From contig NZ_FNVV01000013.1 of NCBI RefSeq assembly GCF_900108345.1, forward strand, positions 366,143-430,142: 64,000 nucleotides of DNA. The letters run 5' to 3'. This document shows positions 1 through 7,414 of this stretch, in pieces. A program made the position numbers and the translations under genes. The notes under the pieces are model-generated. The model had not been told where the DNA came from, did no database searches, and worked only from the letters and a program-made list of their open reading frames with translations. The DNA is from Bacteroides ndongoniae. GTDB lineage: Bacteria; Bacteroidota; Bacteroidia; Bacteroidales; Bacteroidaceae. Numbering within the stretch: position 1 is the stretch's first letter; each line of letters starts with the position of its first letter.

Positions 1-180
1 CTTCACGCCTTCACTTAGCTTTCAGGATCTTGGCTGTCAGGTAGATAGGATGAAACATCCGGTTTCACGGAAGTTTCACCTCTTGCTTTCACCTTTCCGG
101 ATTTTTCTATTTCTTCGGGATTTAAGCCTGTTCGATGTGTGTTTGTTAATCTATTGATAAACAAGATGATGTGGTGAAGG

Positions 181-230
181 ATGTAACGTACGTGCAAGTT
201 TATGTAACGTACGTGCAAGTCTGATGTAAC
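181..230. repeat. 19-bp direct repeats carrying inverted TTGCACG boxes
   Basis: A perfect 19-bp direct repeat (ATGTAACGTACGTGCAAGT) occupies 181-199 and 202-220, a 21-bp period, with a partial third copy (ATGTAAC) at 224-230. Each full copy contains CGTGCAA, the reverse complement of TTGCACG, the core of the boxes in the downstream promoters at 2231, 3154, 3994, 5592 and 7415. Two-turn spacing upstream of a regulator gene suggests a binding site, possibly autoregulatory. That role is inferred. Confidence 0.55.
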
Positions 231-321
231 ATTTGTGTAGATGTTCCAACGCGTTACACGGGCGAAACCTGAATTTTTAACACGCGATGTTACGTCATCG
301 AAGGTATTTGATACAAATTGT

Positions 322-353
322 TTTGGGGGTGTAGTCGATAAGTAGGATATTTG
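322..353 (+). promoter_or_regulatory. Bacteroides-type promoter of the TPR regulator
   Basis: TTTG at 322-325 and GATATTTG at 346-353 are separated by 20 bp, matching the Bacteroidetes sigma-ABfr layout apart from the first base of the -7 element. Transcription would start near 360, about 20 bases before the ATG at 382. Confidence 0.5.
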
Positions 354-381
354 CATACAGACCTTATACGTACAAACGAAC

Positions 382-2160
382 ATGAATACAATCGAAAAAA
401 CACACCCGGGCACGTCGCTTAAAAGCCTGCCCGTTCTGTTTGCCGCCCTGTGCATGCTGCTGTGCCTGTCCGCCTGCCGTCCCAAGCCCTATCCGTCGCT
501 GCTGCTTGCGGCGGACAGTCTGGTGTCCGTGCTGCCGGATAGTGCCTGTGCCTTGCTTGTCTCCTATGCCGCCGACACGGCGGACGAACCTCAGTACGTC
601 CGCATGTACTACCGCCTGCTTTGCATCAAGGCGAAGGATAAGGCCTACATCGTGCATACGTCGGACAGTGCCATCCTGCCAGTAGTGGCCTACTACGAGC
701 GGCACAAGCGCCTTCCCCACCTGCCCGAAGCCTACTACTATGCCGGCCGTGTGTATCGCGACTTGGGCGATGCGCCGCAGGCGTTGGCTTATTTTCAGCG
801 GGCGCTCGACGCGATGCGCGAGGATGAGGATATGGTTTTGAAAAGCAAGATCTATTGGCAAATGGGAACCTTGCTGAAACAGCAGAACCTTTATTTAGAG
901 GCTTTGGATGCATACAGACAGAGCCTTGAATGTTTTAAAGTGCTGAAAGATAGTGTAAATATGGTATATAGTTATAGTCAGTTGGGAGGACTGTTTATGA
1001 ACTTGGAGCAGCAAGACAGTACTGTATTTTATTATCGGGCATCTTATAAACTATCCTGTTTGTTGAAAAGAAAGGATTTGGTAAGAGTCATACAAGGTTT
1101 TTTAGCATACTATTATACGAAAGAAAAGAAATACGAAATTGCTTATTTCCCTTTACAATAAGCCTTGCAGAATGTCGAGAAAATTAATCAGAGTGGAATC
1201 TACTCTATTGCAGCTGATTATTATCATAAAGTAGGTCAATTGGATTCAGCACAATGGTATTATAACAAATTGTTATCATGTGGCACATTGTATGTACAGG
1301 AATGGGCTAACAGGGGATTAGCTTCCATCGCTTTGTCGCAGGGAAGAACTGTTTCTGCTGCCCGACATCTCGATCAGGCATTATCGTTGGGCGATTCTAT
1401 CTTGAAGTTAACCAGAACGGATGAAGTCCGCAATGCTCATTCGCATTACAATTACCAGCTTCGCGAACAGGAGAACCAGCGTTTGAAGCTTCAGAACCTG
1501 CGTCAGCGTCAGACGAATGTTGCCATCATGGTGGCGTTTGTCTTGTTCGTGTGTGGCGGTACGCTCTATTATCTGCATCGGCGCAAGGTCATGCGCCTGC
1601 GTCTGCAGGTGGCCGAGCAGTTGCAGGCCGAGGCCTATCGCAACAGCCGGCAGTTTGTAGAAGACAATCGCGAACATATTCATCGGTTGGAAAACCGCAT
1701 CCAAGAACTGAACACTCAGTTGCAGGGCAGCAGCTTGCAATGCGAGCAGCTGCAGCAGCAAATCGACATTCTGTCCCACATGAATCGGCAGGTGGAATTG
1801 GAGCAAAACAAGCGTTTGTTGGATCAGGACCTGTTTTCCCAGTCGGAAATCTATGCCTTGTTCAGGCAGAAGTTGATAACCGGGCAGGCCGTCACTTCTG
1901 CCGAGTGGGACCGGTTTGCCGAACAGCTCGATGGCTCCTTCGAAGGTTTTACTCAAAAGCTGGGTCGCTTAGGGCAGTTGAAGGAAAAAGAATGGCGTGC
2001 CAGCCTGCTCATTAAGGCTCGGTTTAAAAACAAAGAGATTGCCGCTCTGTTGTTTCTTTCGCCCGAAGGCGTCAGTTCACTTCGGCGGAGGCTTTGTGCC
2101 AAGTTTTTCCAAAACGGTTCGGAAGCCAAAGAGTGGGATAAGTTTATTCTCTCATTATAA
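382..2160 (+). pseudogene. TPR-domain membrane regulator with LuxR-like C-terminus, interrupted by in-frame TAA
   Basis: One reading frame spans 382-2160 (about 592 residues) but is cut by TAA at 1159-1161; reading continues in the same frame and the next possible start is a TTG at 1165. The first part has a lipoprotein signal (LSAC, then RPKPY) and TPR-like helices, for example around residues 114-142 and 150-180. The second part continues the TPRs, then has one membrane helix (VAIMVAFVLFVCGG), a long coiled coil, and a C-terminal helix-turn-helix resembling LuxR/GerE (KNKEIAALLFLSPEGVSSLR). Such proteins in Bacteroides are envelope-anchored regulators, usually about 550-600 residues and uninterrupted. 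A nonsense mutation is the simplest reading; an assembly error is possible. It heads an array of genes with shared promoters and could be their regulator (inference). Confidence 0.75.
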
Positions 2161-2177
2161 GCCTCTTGCATACTCCG

Positions 2178-2287
2178 TGCACAGCTTTTTGCACAGTTCA
2201 TGCATAGTTTTGCTTTCTGCTAAAATTAAATGCACAGTTTTTGCACAGTCGATTTGTTGCTTATCCCTTGCTTTTCCCGGAATTTTG
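2178..2287 (+). promoter_or_regulatory. Tandem TGCACAG boxes and GAnnTTTG promoter (copy A)
   Basis: TGCACAG occurs at 2178, 2190, 2231 and 2242, and a related TGCATAG at 2201. The last pair is 11 bp apart. GAATTTTG at 2280-2287 lies exactly 38 bp after the start of the last box, with GTTG at 2256-2259 as the -33 element 20 bp upstream. The same geometry recurs at 3164, 4005, 5602 and 7425. It drives the secreted protein starting at 2313. The boxes end just upstream of -33, as expected for an activator site (inference). Confidence 0.7.
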
Positions 2288-2312
2288 AGGCATGAACTTA
2301 AAAATAATATTT

Positions 2313-3080
2313 ATGAGACATGCTTTTGTTATGATGGTCGTTCTGCTTTGCAGTGCAAGCGGATGGGGGCAGAAATACGTCTTTGACGCGTACAGCCATG
2401 TGGTCGAAAAGATGTATGACATTAAGGTGACGAGACCTGATGGATTCGAAGAGTTGGTTGAAGATTCTTATCCCATTCAATTTTATGTGGGAGAAAATGG
2501 AGGTTTTGTTTATCCTGTTTCTATGGTTTCCGAGGATAAGAATTGTCTATTGCTGTATCCATTCTTCAATTATTGGCCGGACATAAAAGGAAATGCATAT
2601 AGTGACTTGAAGGCTTCGTTGGGGATGGATACGTGGGATATTACGATTCCTTTGGACACGGCCCGTTATGTGAAAATATTTACTCAGGGAGAATTGGTGG
2701 ACTGTTGCAATGCCGATACGCTGACAGTTTATAGGATGAAACTGCCGAAAGGATTCGAATACAAGGAAAAGTATTCGGCTTATGTTGGAATCCTTATCAG
2801 GAAGAGCGGTCATGCTTCGGGCATCATGAAGATGGTACTGACCGAAGAAGGCTGCAAACATGCGGACGACTATCTGAAATGTTTCCTCGGAAGCATGCGC
2901 TATTCGGACGAAGCGCCGGCGCTTCCCAGTCTAAAGAAGATCAAAAAGTTACGTAAACGGATAGATTCGCGCATCCGTCGGTTGGATCAGGCTGATAAGG
3001 ATAAGATACGCGGTTCGCTTGACTTCATCTTTCCTGTAGGTATGTTCAGAGATACGTTCGAACGGCATTGCCCGGAATGA
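2313..3080 (+). CDS. Secreted protein of unknown function, paralogue of 5674-6399
   Basis: This encodes 255 residues with a cleavable signal peptide (MRHAFVMMVVLLCSASGWGQK). I recognise no domain. I prefer the ATG at 2313 over the upstream in-frame ATG at 2292, because it aligns with the starts of its paralogue (5674) and the truncated copy (5032), and 2292 lies only about five bases after the -7 element. It shares with the 5674 paralogue blocks such as VSEDxNCLLLYPxFN, LPxGFEYKxKY, and GxMKMxLTEEG followed by a polar C-terminus. The product is probably periplasmic or exported. It has its own TGCAC-box promoter and does not appear to be in an operon. Confidence 0.75.
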   Translation: MRHAFVMMVVLLCSASGWGQKYVFDAYSHVVEKMYDIKVTRPDGFEELVEDSYPIQFYVGENGGFVYPVSMVSEDKNCLLLYPFFNYWPDIKGNAYSDLKASLGMDTWDITIPLDTARYVKIFTQGELVDCCNADTLTVYRMKLPKGFEYKEKYSAYVGILIRKSGHASGIMKMVLTEEGCKHADDYLKCFLGSMRYSDEAPALPSLKKIKKLRKRIDSRIRRLDQADKDKIRGSLDFIFPVGMFRDTFERHCPE

Positions 3081-3435
3081 ACTGCTTGCATCTGCGTGGT
3101 TAAGCGTGCTTGTTAACCCTCTCTGATTAGAAAAATTGTGTATTTACGGAGTTTGCACGTTTTTGCACGCTCGATTTCTTGATGATTTGAATTGATTTGG
3201 TGAACTTTGAGATATGAACTTAATCCAACCTTGACTTCGTCGATTTTCAATTCGCAAACTTAATCTGCAGTTGACGAGTTGACAAGGCGTTTGTAGCGAG
3301 CCGTTTCGGGCGGTACTTTATAAAATAGGGTATTGGGGGGCTTATTAGCTTGTTGGCTGAAGCCTTGTCACCTAATAAAAAGTCTTTGTAAACTTAAATA
3401 TAAAACAATAGTGTAAAACTGTTAAGTGTATTATT
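3081..3435 (+). promoter_or_regulatory. Intergenic region with TGCACG promoter (copy B) and long leader
   Basis: TGCACG boxes lie at 3154 and 3164 (10 bp apart). GAACTTTG at 3202-3209 is 38 bp after the second box, with CTTG at 3178-3181 as -33. No gene of normal size follows directly: an ATG at 3214 opens only a six-codon frame. The next CDS begins at 3436, leaving about 220 bases of leader. A second candidate promoter (AGTCTTTG near 3382-3394) may serve the CDS. Otherwise I see only a small hairpin, GGTTAA/TTAACC, at 3098-3118. Confidence 0.6.
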
Positions 3436-3957
3436 ATGATGAAAGTAAGAAGTTTTTTATTGGTGGTGAGTTTCTTGTTTTCTGTGTGTAATCTGAATGC
3501 TCAGAAAACGATAACGGATCCTTGTGAGGGAAAGGTGTTATCGACGTGGAAGGAACAAATAGAATTTGTGAAAGAATGTGCAGAGAAAAGCATGAAAGAC
3601 CTAAAACTGATGGGTTACAAAGAACTGGGTGAAATTAGCTCGCAGCAGCAGTTGGATGAATATCTGAAACGATCGTTTGCTGATGATACGAAAGGAGCGT
3701 TTTATCTGAATGAAACCGGAACCCGTTACGAAATACTACCTCTGAAGGAGGGTAGGGAAAAGGAGCGCTCCATGCGACAGAAGGATACATATGATCTGAT
3801 TCAACAGCAGTTGACTAAAGAACTTAAAATAGGGATGGAACTTATAGAGTTACAATGGGAATATAAAGGAAAAACTTTTAATTCTGTAGCCGTTGCTCAT
3901 AAGGGCGGTAAATTTGTATATGATCCGATAGGTTCTCTGGTGCTGTTTGAAAAATGA
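3436..3957 (+). CDS. Secreted hypothetical protein
   Basis: This encodes 173 residues with a signal peptide ending near LNAQK (SFLFSVCNLNAQ). The mature protein is highly charged, with helical, lysine- and glutamate-rich stretches and a short C-terminal segment, VAVAHKGGKFVYDPIGSLVLF. I recognise no family. The N-terminus can begin at MMKVR or one codon later. It follows the copy-B promoter by a long leader and precedes the copy-C promoter, so it seems to be a single-gene unit in the island. Confidence 0.65.
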   Translation: MMKVRSFLLVVSFLFSVCNLNAQKTITDPCEGKVLSTWKEQIEFVKECAEKSMKDLKLMGYKELGEISSQQQLDEYLKRSFADDTKGAFYLNETGTRYEILPLKEGREKERSMRQKDTYDLIQQQLTKELKIGMELIELQWEYKGKTFNSVAVAHKGGKFVYDPIGSLVLFEK

Positions 3958-3993
3958 AATCTTTTTTGCATTGAGTATAGCGGCGAAACAAAA

Positions 3994-4050
3994 TGCACAG
4001 TTTTTGCACAGTCGCTTCCTTGGTTGTCAGAATTGGTTTGGTGAACTTTG
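3994..4050 (+). promoter_or_regulatory. Tandem TGCACAG boxes and GAnnTTTG promoter (copy C)
   Basis: TGCACAG at 3994 and 4005 (11 bp apart) is followed 38 bp later by GAACTTTG at 4043-4050. CTTG at 4019-4022 is the -33 element with 20 bp between. It precedes the lipoprotein gene at 4111. Confidence 0.7.
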
Positions 4051-4110
4051 AGACATCAACTTAAATAACGAAGCGGAAGCTTATTTGTCGAATATTTAAA
4101 ATGTACAACT

Positions 4111-4638
4111 ATGAGTAGAATTACATTGAAACTTGTTGCTCTTTGTGGGTTATCTTTTCTATTATTTGCCTGTAACAATGTGGAAGGGAAAAATGGAATT
4201 GTTGAAAAAATAAGTGAAAATAGGGCAGTAAAGGACAGAAGCCAGTTGCCTGCATATACAAAACTGACAGACAGCGAACGGGAAAGGGTTGATTCCATCG
4301 CACAGACAACAGCTTTTTTGAACTATCAAAGGGTCTTTCAGAATTATCTTGAGAAAAGTGTCAAAAGTGTGAATGAGCTTTCGGCAGATGAGCAGAAAGC
4401 TTATTTCAGTTGTACAACGGTGGAGGAACGAAATGCTTGGAATGCCAAATTGAAAATAGTAAAGGAGGTGCAGGATTTGGACAATATGAGGACTGCTTAT
4501 GAGGAATTAAAAAGTAAAATCGGTGTGACGGACGCGGAAGATATGGCGCTGGAGATGATCGCTATTTGCGAAGGAAGAGAAAAAACGCCCTTAAATTTGA
4601 AATTTTCCGAAAAGGAGTTGCCAGCAGATAAAAAGTGA
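4111..4638 (+). CDS. Hypothetical lipoprotein
   Basis: This encodes 175 residues. The N-terminus is a type II signal peptide with lipobox LFAC (cysteine at about residue 21). The rest is predicted mostly helical and acidic, including LSADEQKAYFSCTTVEERNAWNAKL and a possible coiled coil. I recognise no domain. It has the copy-C promoter 60 bp upstream. Its stop overlaps the GTG of the next small frame (GTGA at 4635-4638), so the two may be translationally coupled. Confidence 0.7.
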   Translation: MSRITLKLVALCGLSFLLFACNNVEGKNGIVEKISENRAVKDRSQLPAYTKLTDSERERVDSIAQTTAFLNYQRVFQNYLEKSVKSVNELSADEQKAYFSCTTVEERNAWNAKLKIVKEVQDLDNMRTAYEELKSKIGVTDAEDMALEMIAICEGREKTPLNLKFSEKELPADKK

Positions 4639-4826
4639 CGAGCCTGTTGCTTTATCTGACTTGGTATCTTGAGGAAAAGAAAGTGCGTGTAGCGGAGATA
4701 GAGCAACGGGTGAAAGACGAATTTGGTGTTGTTATTCGGGTGGAGATACTCGATTGGAAGAAGGCACAGGCAAGTTCGTTTGATAGTATTGAACAAAAGG
4801 CCGTTGAAATTTTTAGTAAAAAATGA
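4635..4826 (+). CDS. Small ORF overlapping the lipoprotein stop; coupled gene or remnant
   Basis: This encodes 63 residues starting with GTG at 4635, sharing GTGA with the preceding stop; the frame is closed by TAA just upstream (4629-4631). The sequence (LTWYLEEKKVRVAEIEQRVKDEFG then VEILDWKKAQ) resembles the soluble tail of a larger protein more than a complete one. A GAACTTTG element without TGCAC boxes sits directly after it at 4835-4842, suggesting a recombination junction. It may be a real coupled gene or a leftover C-terminus. Confidence 0.35.
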   Translation: MTSLLLYLTWYLEEKKVRVAEIEQRVKDEFGVVIRVEILDWKKAQASSFDSIEQKAVEIFSKK

Positions 4827-4922
4827 TCTTTTGTGAACTTTGAAGAGCGTATTAAATTAGAGAAAGACTCGTATTTTTTCATTAGCTTCGCTCAAGATAG
4901 CTCTTATTATTTAGGTATAGTT

Positions 4923-4984
4923 TGAACAAAGCGAAGAATCTCAAAAAAAGGATGCTCGGGCATTCAGATCCTTCACTTTGTTCA
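4923..4984. repeat. Inverted repeat, possible terminator or mobile-element remnant
   Basis: Arms of 19 bp (TGAACAAAGCGAAGAATCT at 4923-4941 and AGATCCTTCACTTTGTTCA at 4966-4984) pair with two mismatches around a 24-base loop. It lies between the small ORF ending at 4826 and the truncated paralogue at 5032. It may act as a terminator or be an interspersed palindromic element. Confidence 0.5.
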
Positions 4985-5031
4985 GGATGACATTACATAA
5001 AGATTATACTTTTTCATTTTGACGCACCTTT

Positions 5032-5214
5032 ATGAAACATGCTTTTATGATGCTGCTGGTCGTTCTGCTTTGCAGTATAAGCGGATGGAGCCAGAAACGC
5101 ATTTTTGACCTGTACAGTTTTCAGGTTGAAAAGTTGTATGGCATTGAGGTGGATTCAACGTGTTGTCAAAAGAGGCTTATTAACCTAGCAGATAGAATAT
5201 TTATGACTGTATAA
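5032..5214 (+). pseudogene. Truncated copy of the secreted protein family (5674 paralogue)
   Basis: The first ~40 codons are nearly identical at DNA level to the gene at 5674: signal peptide, GWSQKRIFDLYS, then QVEKLYGIEV. After GTGG near 5152 similarity becomes patchy (a CAAAAGAG block matches further into the parent gene) and the frame closes after 60 residues. This looks like a duplicated 5' end followed by a deletion or recombination. The TGCAC-box promoter seen before the intact members is absent here. Confidence 0.7.
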
Positions 5215-5224
5215 TCGCAACAAG

Positions 5225-5491
5225 ATGAAAACGAAAGCACTATATATAATATTTATTTCTTTGGCCATATTGTCCGTGCTACTAATGGCGATTAACAAGC
5301 AATGCAATTATGTGATTAACGACTGGTATATTTCTGGTATTTATATTGCGATGTGGTTTTTCCTATTCCTTCATACAGTAGGTAAGACCCTTGAGGGAAA
5401 AAGAAAAGAAATAAATACTTATATACCAAGCATTCTTACATTTTTGGCGTTTCTATTGAATGTGATATATGTATTTTGTTTGAAGCCTTGA
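5225..5491 (+). CDS. Small membrane protein, unknown function
   Basis: This encodes 88 residues with three predicted membrane helices (ALYIIFISLAILSVLLMAI, WYISGIYIAMWFFLFLHTV and IPSILTFLAFLLNVIYVFCL). I recognise no family. It starts 10 bases after the truncated paralogue and has no obvious promoter of its own. It lies between two copies of the duplicated family and may be what remains of the recombined interval. Confidence 0.55.
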   Translation: MKTKALYIIFISLAILSVLLMAINKQCNYVINDWYISGIYIAMWFFLFLHTVGKTLEGKRKEINTYIPSILTFLAFLLNVIYVFCLKP

Positions 5492-5591
5492 TATCATTGC
5501 TAAAGGAGTTAAACAAGTTATTGCTTCGATTAGTTCCATTAGGAGTTAAAAGTAGGTGGTATAGATACTAAGTAGGGTTATTTATAAGGCT

Positions 5592-5647
5592 TGTACGTTT
5601 TTGCACGCTCGATTTCTTGATAATCTGAATTACTTTTGTGAACTTTG
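5592..5647 (+). promoter_or_regulatory. Tandem TGYACG boxes and GAnnTTTG promoter (copy D)
   Basis: TGTACG at 5592 and TGCACG at 5602 (10 bp apart) precede GAACTTTG at 5640-5647 by the standard 38 bp. CTTG at 5616-5619 is the -33 element, 20 bp from -7. It drives the gene starting at 5674. Confidence 0.7.
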
Positions 5648-5673
5648 AGACATCAACTGAAAAGATAATACTT

Positions 5674-6399
5674 ATGAAACAGGCTTTTATTATGCTGGTC
5701 GTTCTGCTTTGCAGTATAAGCGGATGGAGCCAGAAACGCATTTTTGACTTGTATAGTTCTCAGGTTGAAAAGTTGTATGGCATTGAGGTGACGAAACCAG
5801 AAGGATTTAAAGTATTGTCAAAAGAGACTTATCCTCTTACTCTTTATACGGGGAAAGGAACGTTTTGGCAGTATGCGGTATCCTTGGTTTCCGAGGACGA
5901 GAACTGTCTGTTGCTGTATCCTTATTTCAATAAATGGGGTCGAGACAGAGTGTATGAGGAATTGAAAGCTTCGTTGGGAGAGAATCCGCTGGACAAGGGG
6001 CTTGCGGTGGATACGGGCCGTTATGTCAGGATGTTCACCCGAGGCAGGGAAGTGTACCGTTGCGGTGCCGATACGGTGGTCGTTTGCCGGATGCAACTGC
6101 CGGAAGGGTTTGAGTACAAGGACAAATATCCGATTTGTGTCAGCGTCAACCTTCATAAGCAGGGTCATCCTATAGGCATGATGAAGATGCTGCTGACCGA
6201 AGAAGGTAGCGAGGATGAGGAAGTTTATCTGTCTCGCTTCATTGCAAGTATCCGCTATGCGGACGAAGTTCCGGTCACCAGTCCTAAACGGACTGAACAG
6301 GTGCGCAAACAGATGAATGCACGTACTTGGTGGCTTGGAAAGGCTGCCAAAAAGAGGGTACGCAGCGCGCTTGGATTGAATTATCCTTTTGAATTATGA
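5674..6399 (+). CDS. Secreted protein of unknown function, paralogue of 2313-3080
   Basis: This encodes 241 residues with a signal peptide (MKQAFIMLVVLLCSISGWSQK). An upstream GTG at 5638 overlaps the -7 element and cannot be the start. It shares the N-terminal block, VSEDENCLLLYPYFN, ADTVVVCRMQLPEGFEYKDKY and GMMKMLLTEEG with the 2313 protein. No catalytic motif or known domain is visible. The family has two full members and one truncated member within 4 kb, which indicates recent local duplication under a shared promoter type. Confidence 0.75.
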   Translation: MKQAFIMLVVLLCSISGWSQKRIFDLYSSQVEKLYGIEVTKPEGFKVLSKETYPLTLYTGKGTFWQYAVSLVSEDENCLLLYPYFNKWGRDRVYEELKASLGENPLDKGLAVDTGRYVRMFTRGREVYRCGADTVVVCRMQLPEGFEYKDKYPICVSVNLHKQGHPIGMMKMLLTEEGSEDEEVYLSRFIASIRYADEVPVTSPKRTEQVRKQMNARTWWLGKAAKKRVRSALGLNYPFEL

Positions 6400-6463
6400 A
6401 AGGATCGGGAAGTGGGTGCCCGGAATGATTGTTTGCATTTGCTTGGTTAGGTGTACTTTTTTC

Positions 6464-6517
6464 CCCAGTTAGAGAAAAATTTTTCTCTAACTGGGAAATT
6501 ATTTTTTCCTAACTGGG
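6464..6517. terminator. Perfect 32-bp palindrome plus extra arm, likely terminator
   Basis: CCCAGTTAGAGAAAAA at 6464-6479 is followed immediately by its exact reverse complement at 6480-6495. A further CCTAACTGGG copy of the right arm lies at 6508-6517, flanked by T and A runs. The structure lies about 65 bp after the secreted-protein stop and before the toxin-antitoxin promoter, so a bidirectional terminator fits. A degenerate single TGCACG box follows at 6543 with no matching -7 element. Confidence 0.55.
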
Positions 6518-6644
6518 AAAAAATCGGTGTATTTTCCGGTTTTGCACGTTTGGTTTGTTGACAGCTTGGGTGTTATTTATAGAAGACTTTCTAAAGATGT
6601 TGTAAAATAGGTAACTAAACTTATAAGTTTATGGTTAAAATGGC

Positions 6645-6652
6645 TATATTTG
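6645..6652 (+). promoter_or_regulatory. -7 element of the toxin-antitoxin operon
   Basis: TATATTTG is a perfect TAnnTTTG, about 20 bases before the ATG at 6673. I see no good TTTG at the -33 position. The nearness of this promoter to 6673 supports that ATG as the original toxin start. Confidence 0.45.
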
Positions 6653-6672
6653 CATTGTAATACTATATAGTT

Positions 6673-6995
6673 ATGGAATTTGCAAGGCTTTAGAAGAATT
6701 AGACACCCTGTTCAGACCTCTTGATGTGAGCGATACGAGGAGTGTGGAGCTAACACGTCAGAAGGCTCGTAATTGGGAACGTGAGAGGCATGATAGTTGG
6801 CTTAGGATATATGCAATAAGGTTGGAACCTAATGTATATGTCGTTACTGGAGGAGCTATAAAATTGACAAAAACCATGCAGGATAAGGAACATACCATGA
6901 TAGAACTGAATAAGTTGAACAAGTGTAAGGAGTTCCTTAAACGACATGGTGTGTTTGATAAGGATAGTTTCATCGACTTAAACATGGAGGAATAA
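6673..6995 (+). pseudogene. RelE/HigB-type toxin, apparently frameshifted near its start
   Basis: From the ATG at 6673 the frame reads MEFARL and then stops at 6691. Adding one A to the GCAAGG near 6684 would give MEFAKALEELDTLFRPLDV and join the long frame that continues as SDTRSVELTRQKARNWERERHDSWLRIYAIRL. The core VYVVTGGAIKLTKTMQDKEHT is what I associate with RelE/HigB-like toxins of Bacteroides. The antitoxin gene follows at once, in toxin-first order. Without the fix, only a GTG at 6726 could start the remaining 89 residues. Either the toxin is inactivated while its antitoxin persists, or there is a one-base sequence error. Confidence 0.65.
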
Positions 6996-6998
6996 ACT

Positions 6999-7304
6999 AT
7001 GAGCAAAACGATTGATTTTTTGAAGGAGCATGAAAGTAGTGTACCTTCAAAGTTCCAAGAAAATGCAGCCTGGAGACGTGAAAACCGTGAATGGCTGAAA
7101 TGGTCTCGTGATGTTGCTTTATCATTGGTTGACTATATGGAAACAAATGGAATTAATCGAAATGGATTGGCTGAACGTCTTGGGGTTACTCCTCAATATG
7201 TAAGTAAGATGTTGTCGGGCAAGGTTAACTTTTCATTTAAAAGCATTGCTGAGATAGAAAGTAAACTCAATATTAGATTGCTGAATATTATGGAACCGGC
7301 ATAA
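6999..7304 (+). CDS. XRE-family helix-turn-helix antitoxin
   Basis: This encodes 101 residues. The C-terminal half is a classic XRE/Cro helix-turn-helix (NRNGLAERLGVTPQYVSKMLSGK, then SIAEIESKLNI). The N-terminal half (EHESSVPSKFQENAAWRRENREWLKWSRDVAL) would be the toxin-binding part, as in HigA-like antitoxins. It begins three bases after the toxin stop, so the two are co-transcribed, and it would normally repress the shared promoter at 6645. Family call is from the helix-turn-helix and gene order. Confidence 0.8.
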   Translation: MSKTIDFLKEHESSVPSKFQENAAWRRENREWLKWSRDVALSLVDYMETNGINRNGLAERLGVTPQYVSKMLSGKVNFSFKSIAEIESKLNIRLLNIMEPA

Positions 7305-7414
7305 AATAATCGTACTGATAATAGCCGGATGTGTCGAAACTGGGGAAGAGCTTTTTTTATTTGATATAAGATTCATATTTCTGTTGGGGCAGGAAATTCC
7401 AGATTTTCCGGTTT

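Larger units (their letters stand above)
1..381. other. Intergenic region upstream of the TPR regulator
   Basis: I see no convincing gene in these 381 bases. A reverse-strand open frame covers part of them but has no family features and runs into the regulator gene, so I treat it as spurious. The region holds a 19-bp direct repeat at 181-220 and the regulator's promoter at 322-353, both listed separately. The far left end may be the 3' flank of a gene outside the window. Confidence 0.6.

Noticed and set aside
181..230. CRISPR array from the short repeats near the left end, or from the 22-bp arrays
   Set aside because: Repeat periods of 11-22 bp leave no spacers of normal length and no cas genes are present.
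15..485. Reverse-strand open frame of 156 codons at the left end
   Set aside because: It has no recognisable domain, covers the regulator's promoter and repeats, and runs into the 5' end of the regulator gene.
4923..4984. Insertion sequence or transposon end
   Set aside because: There is an inverted repeat but no transposase, no target duplication that I can see, and the enclosed segment is only 24 bases.
5638..5673. Upstream GTG start for the secreted protein at 5674
   Set aside because: The GTG overlaps the -7 element, so it cannot be in the transcript.
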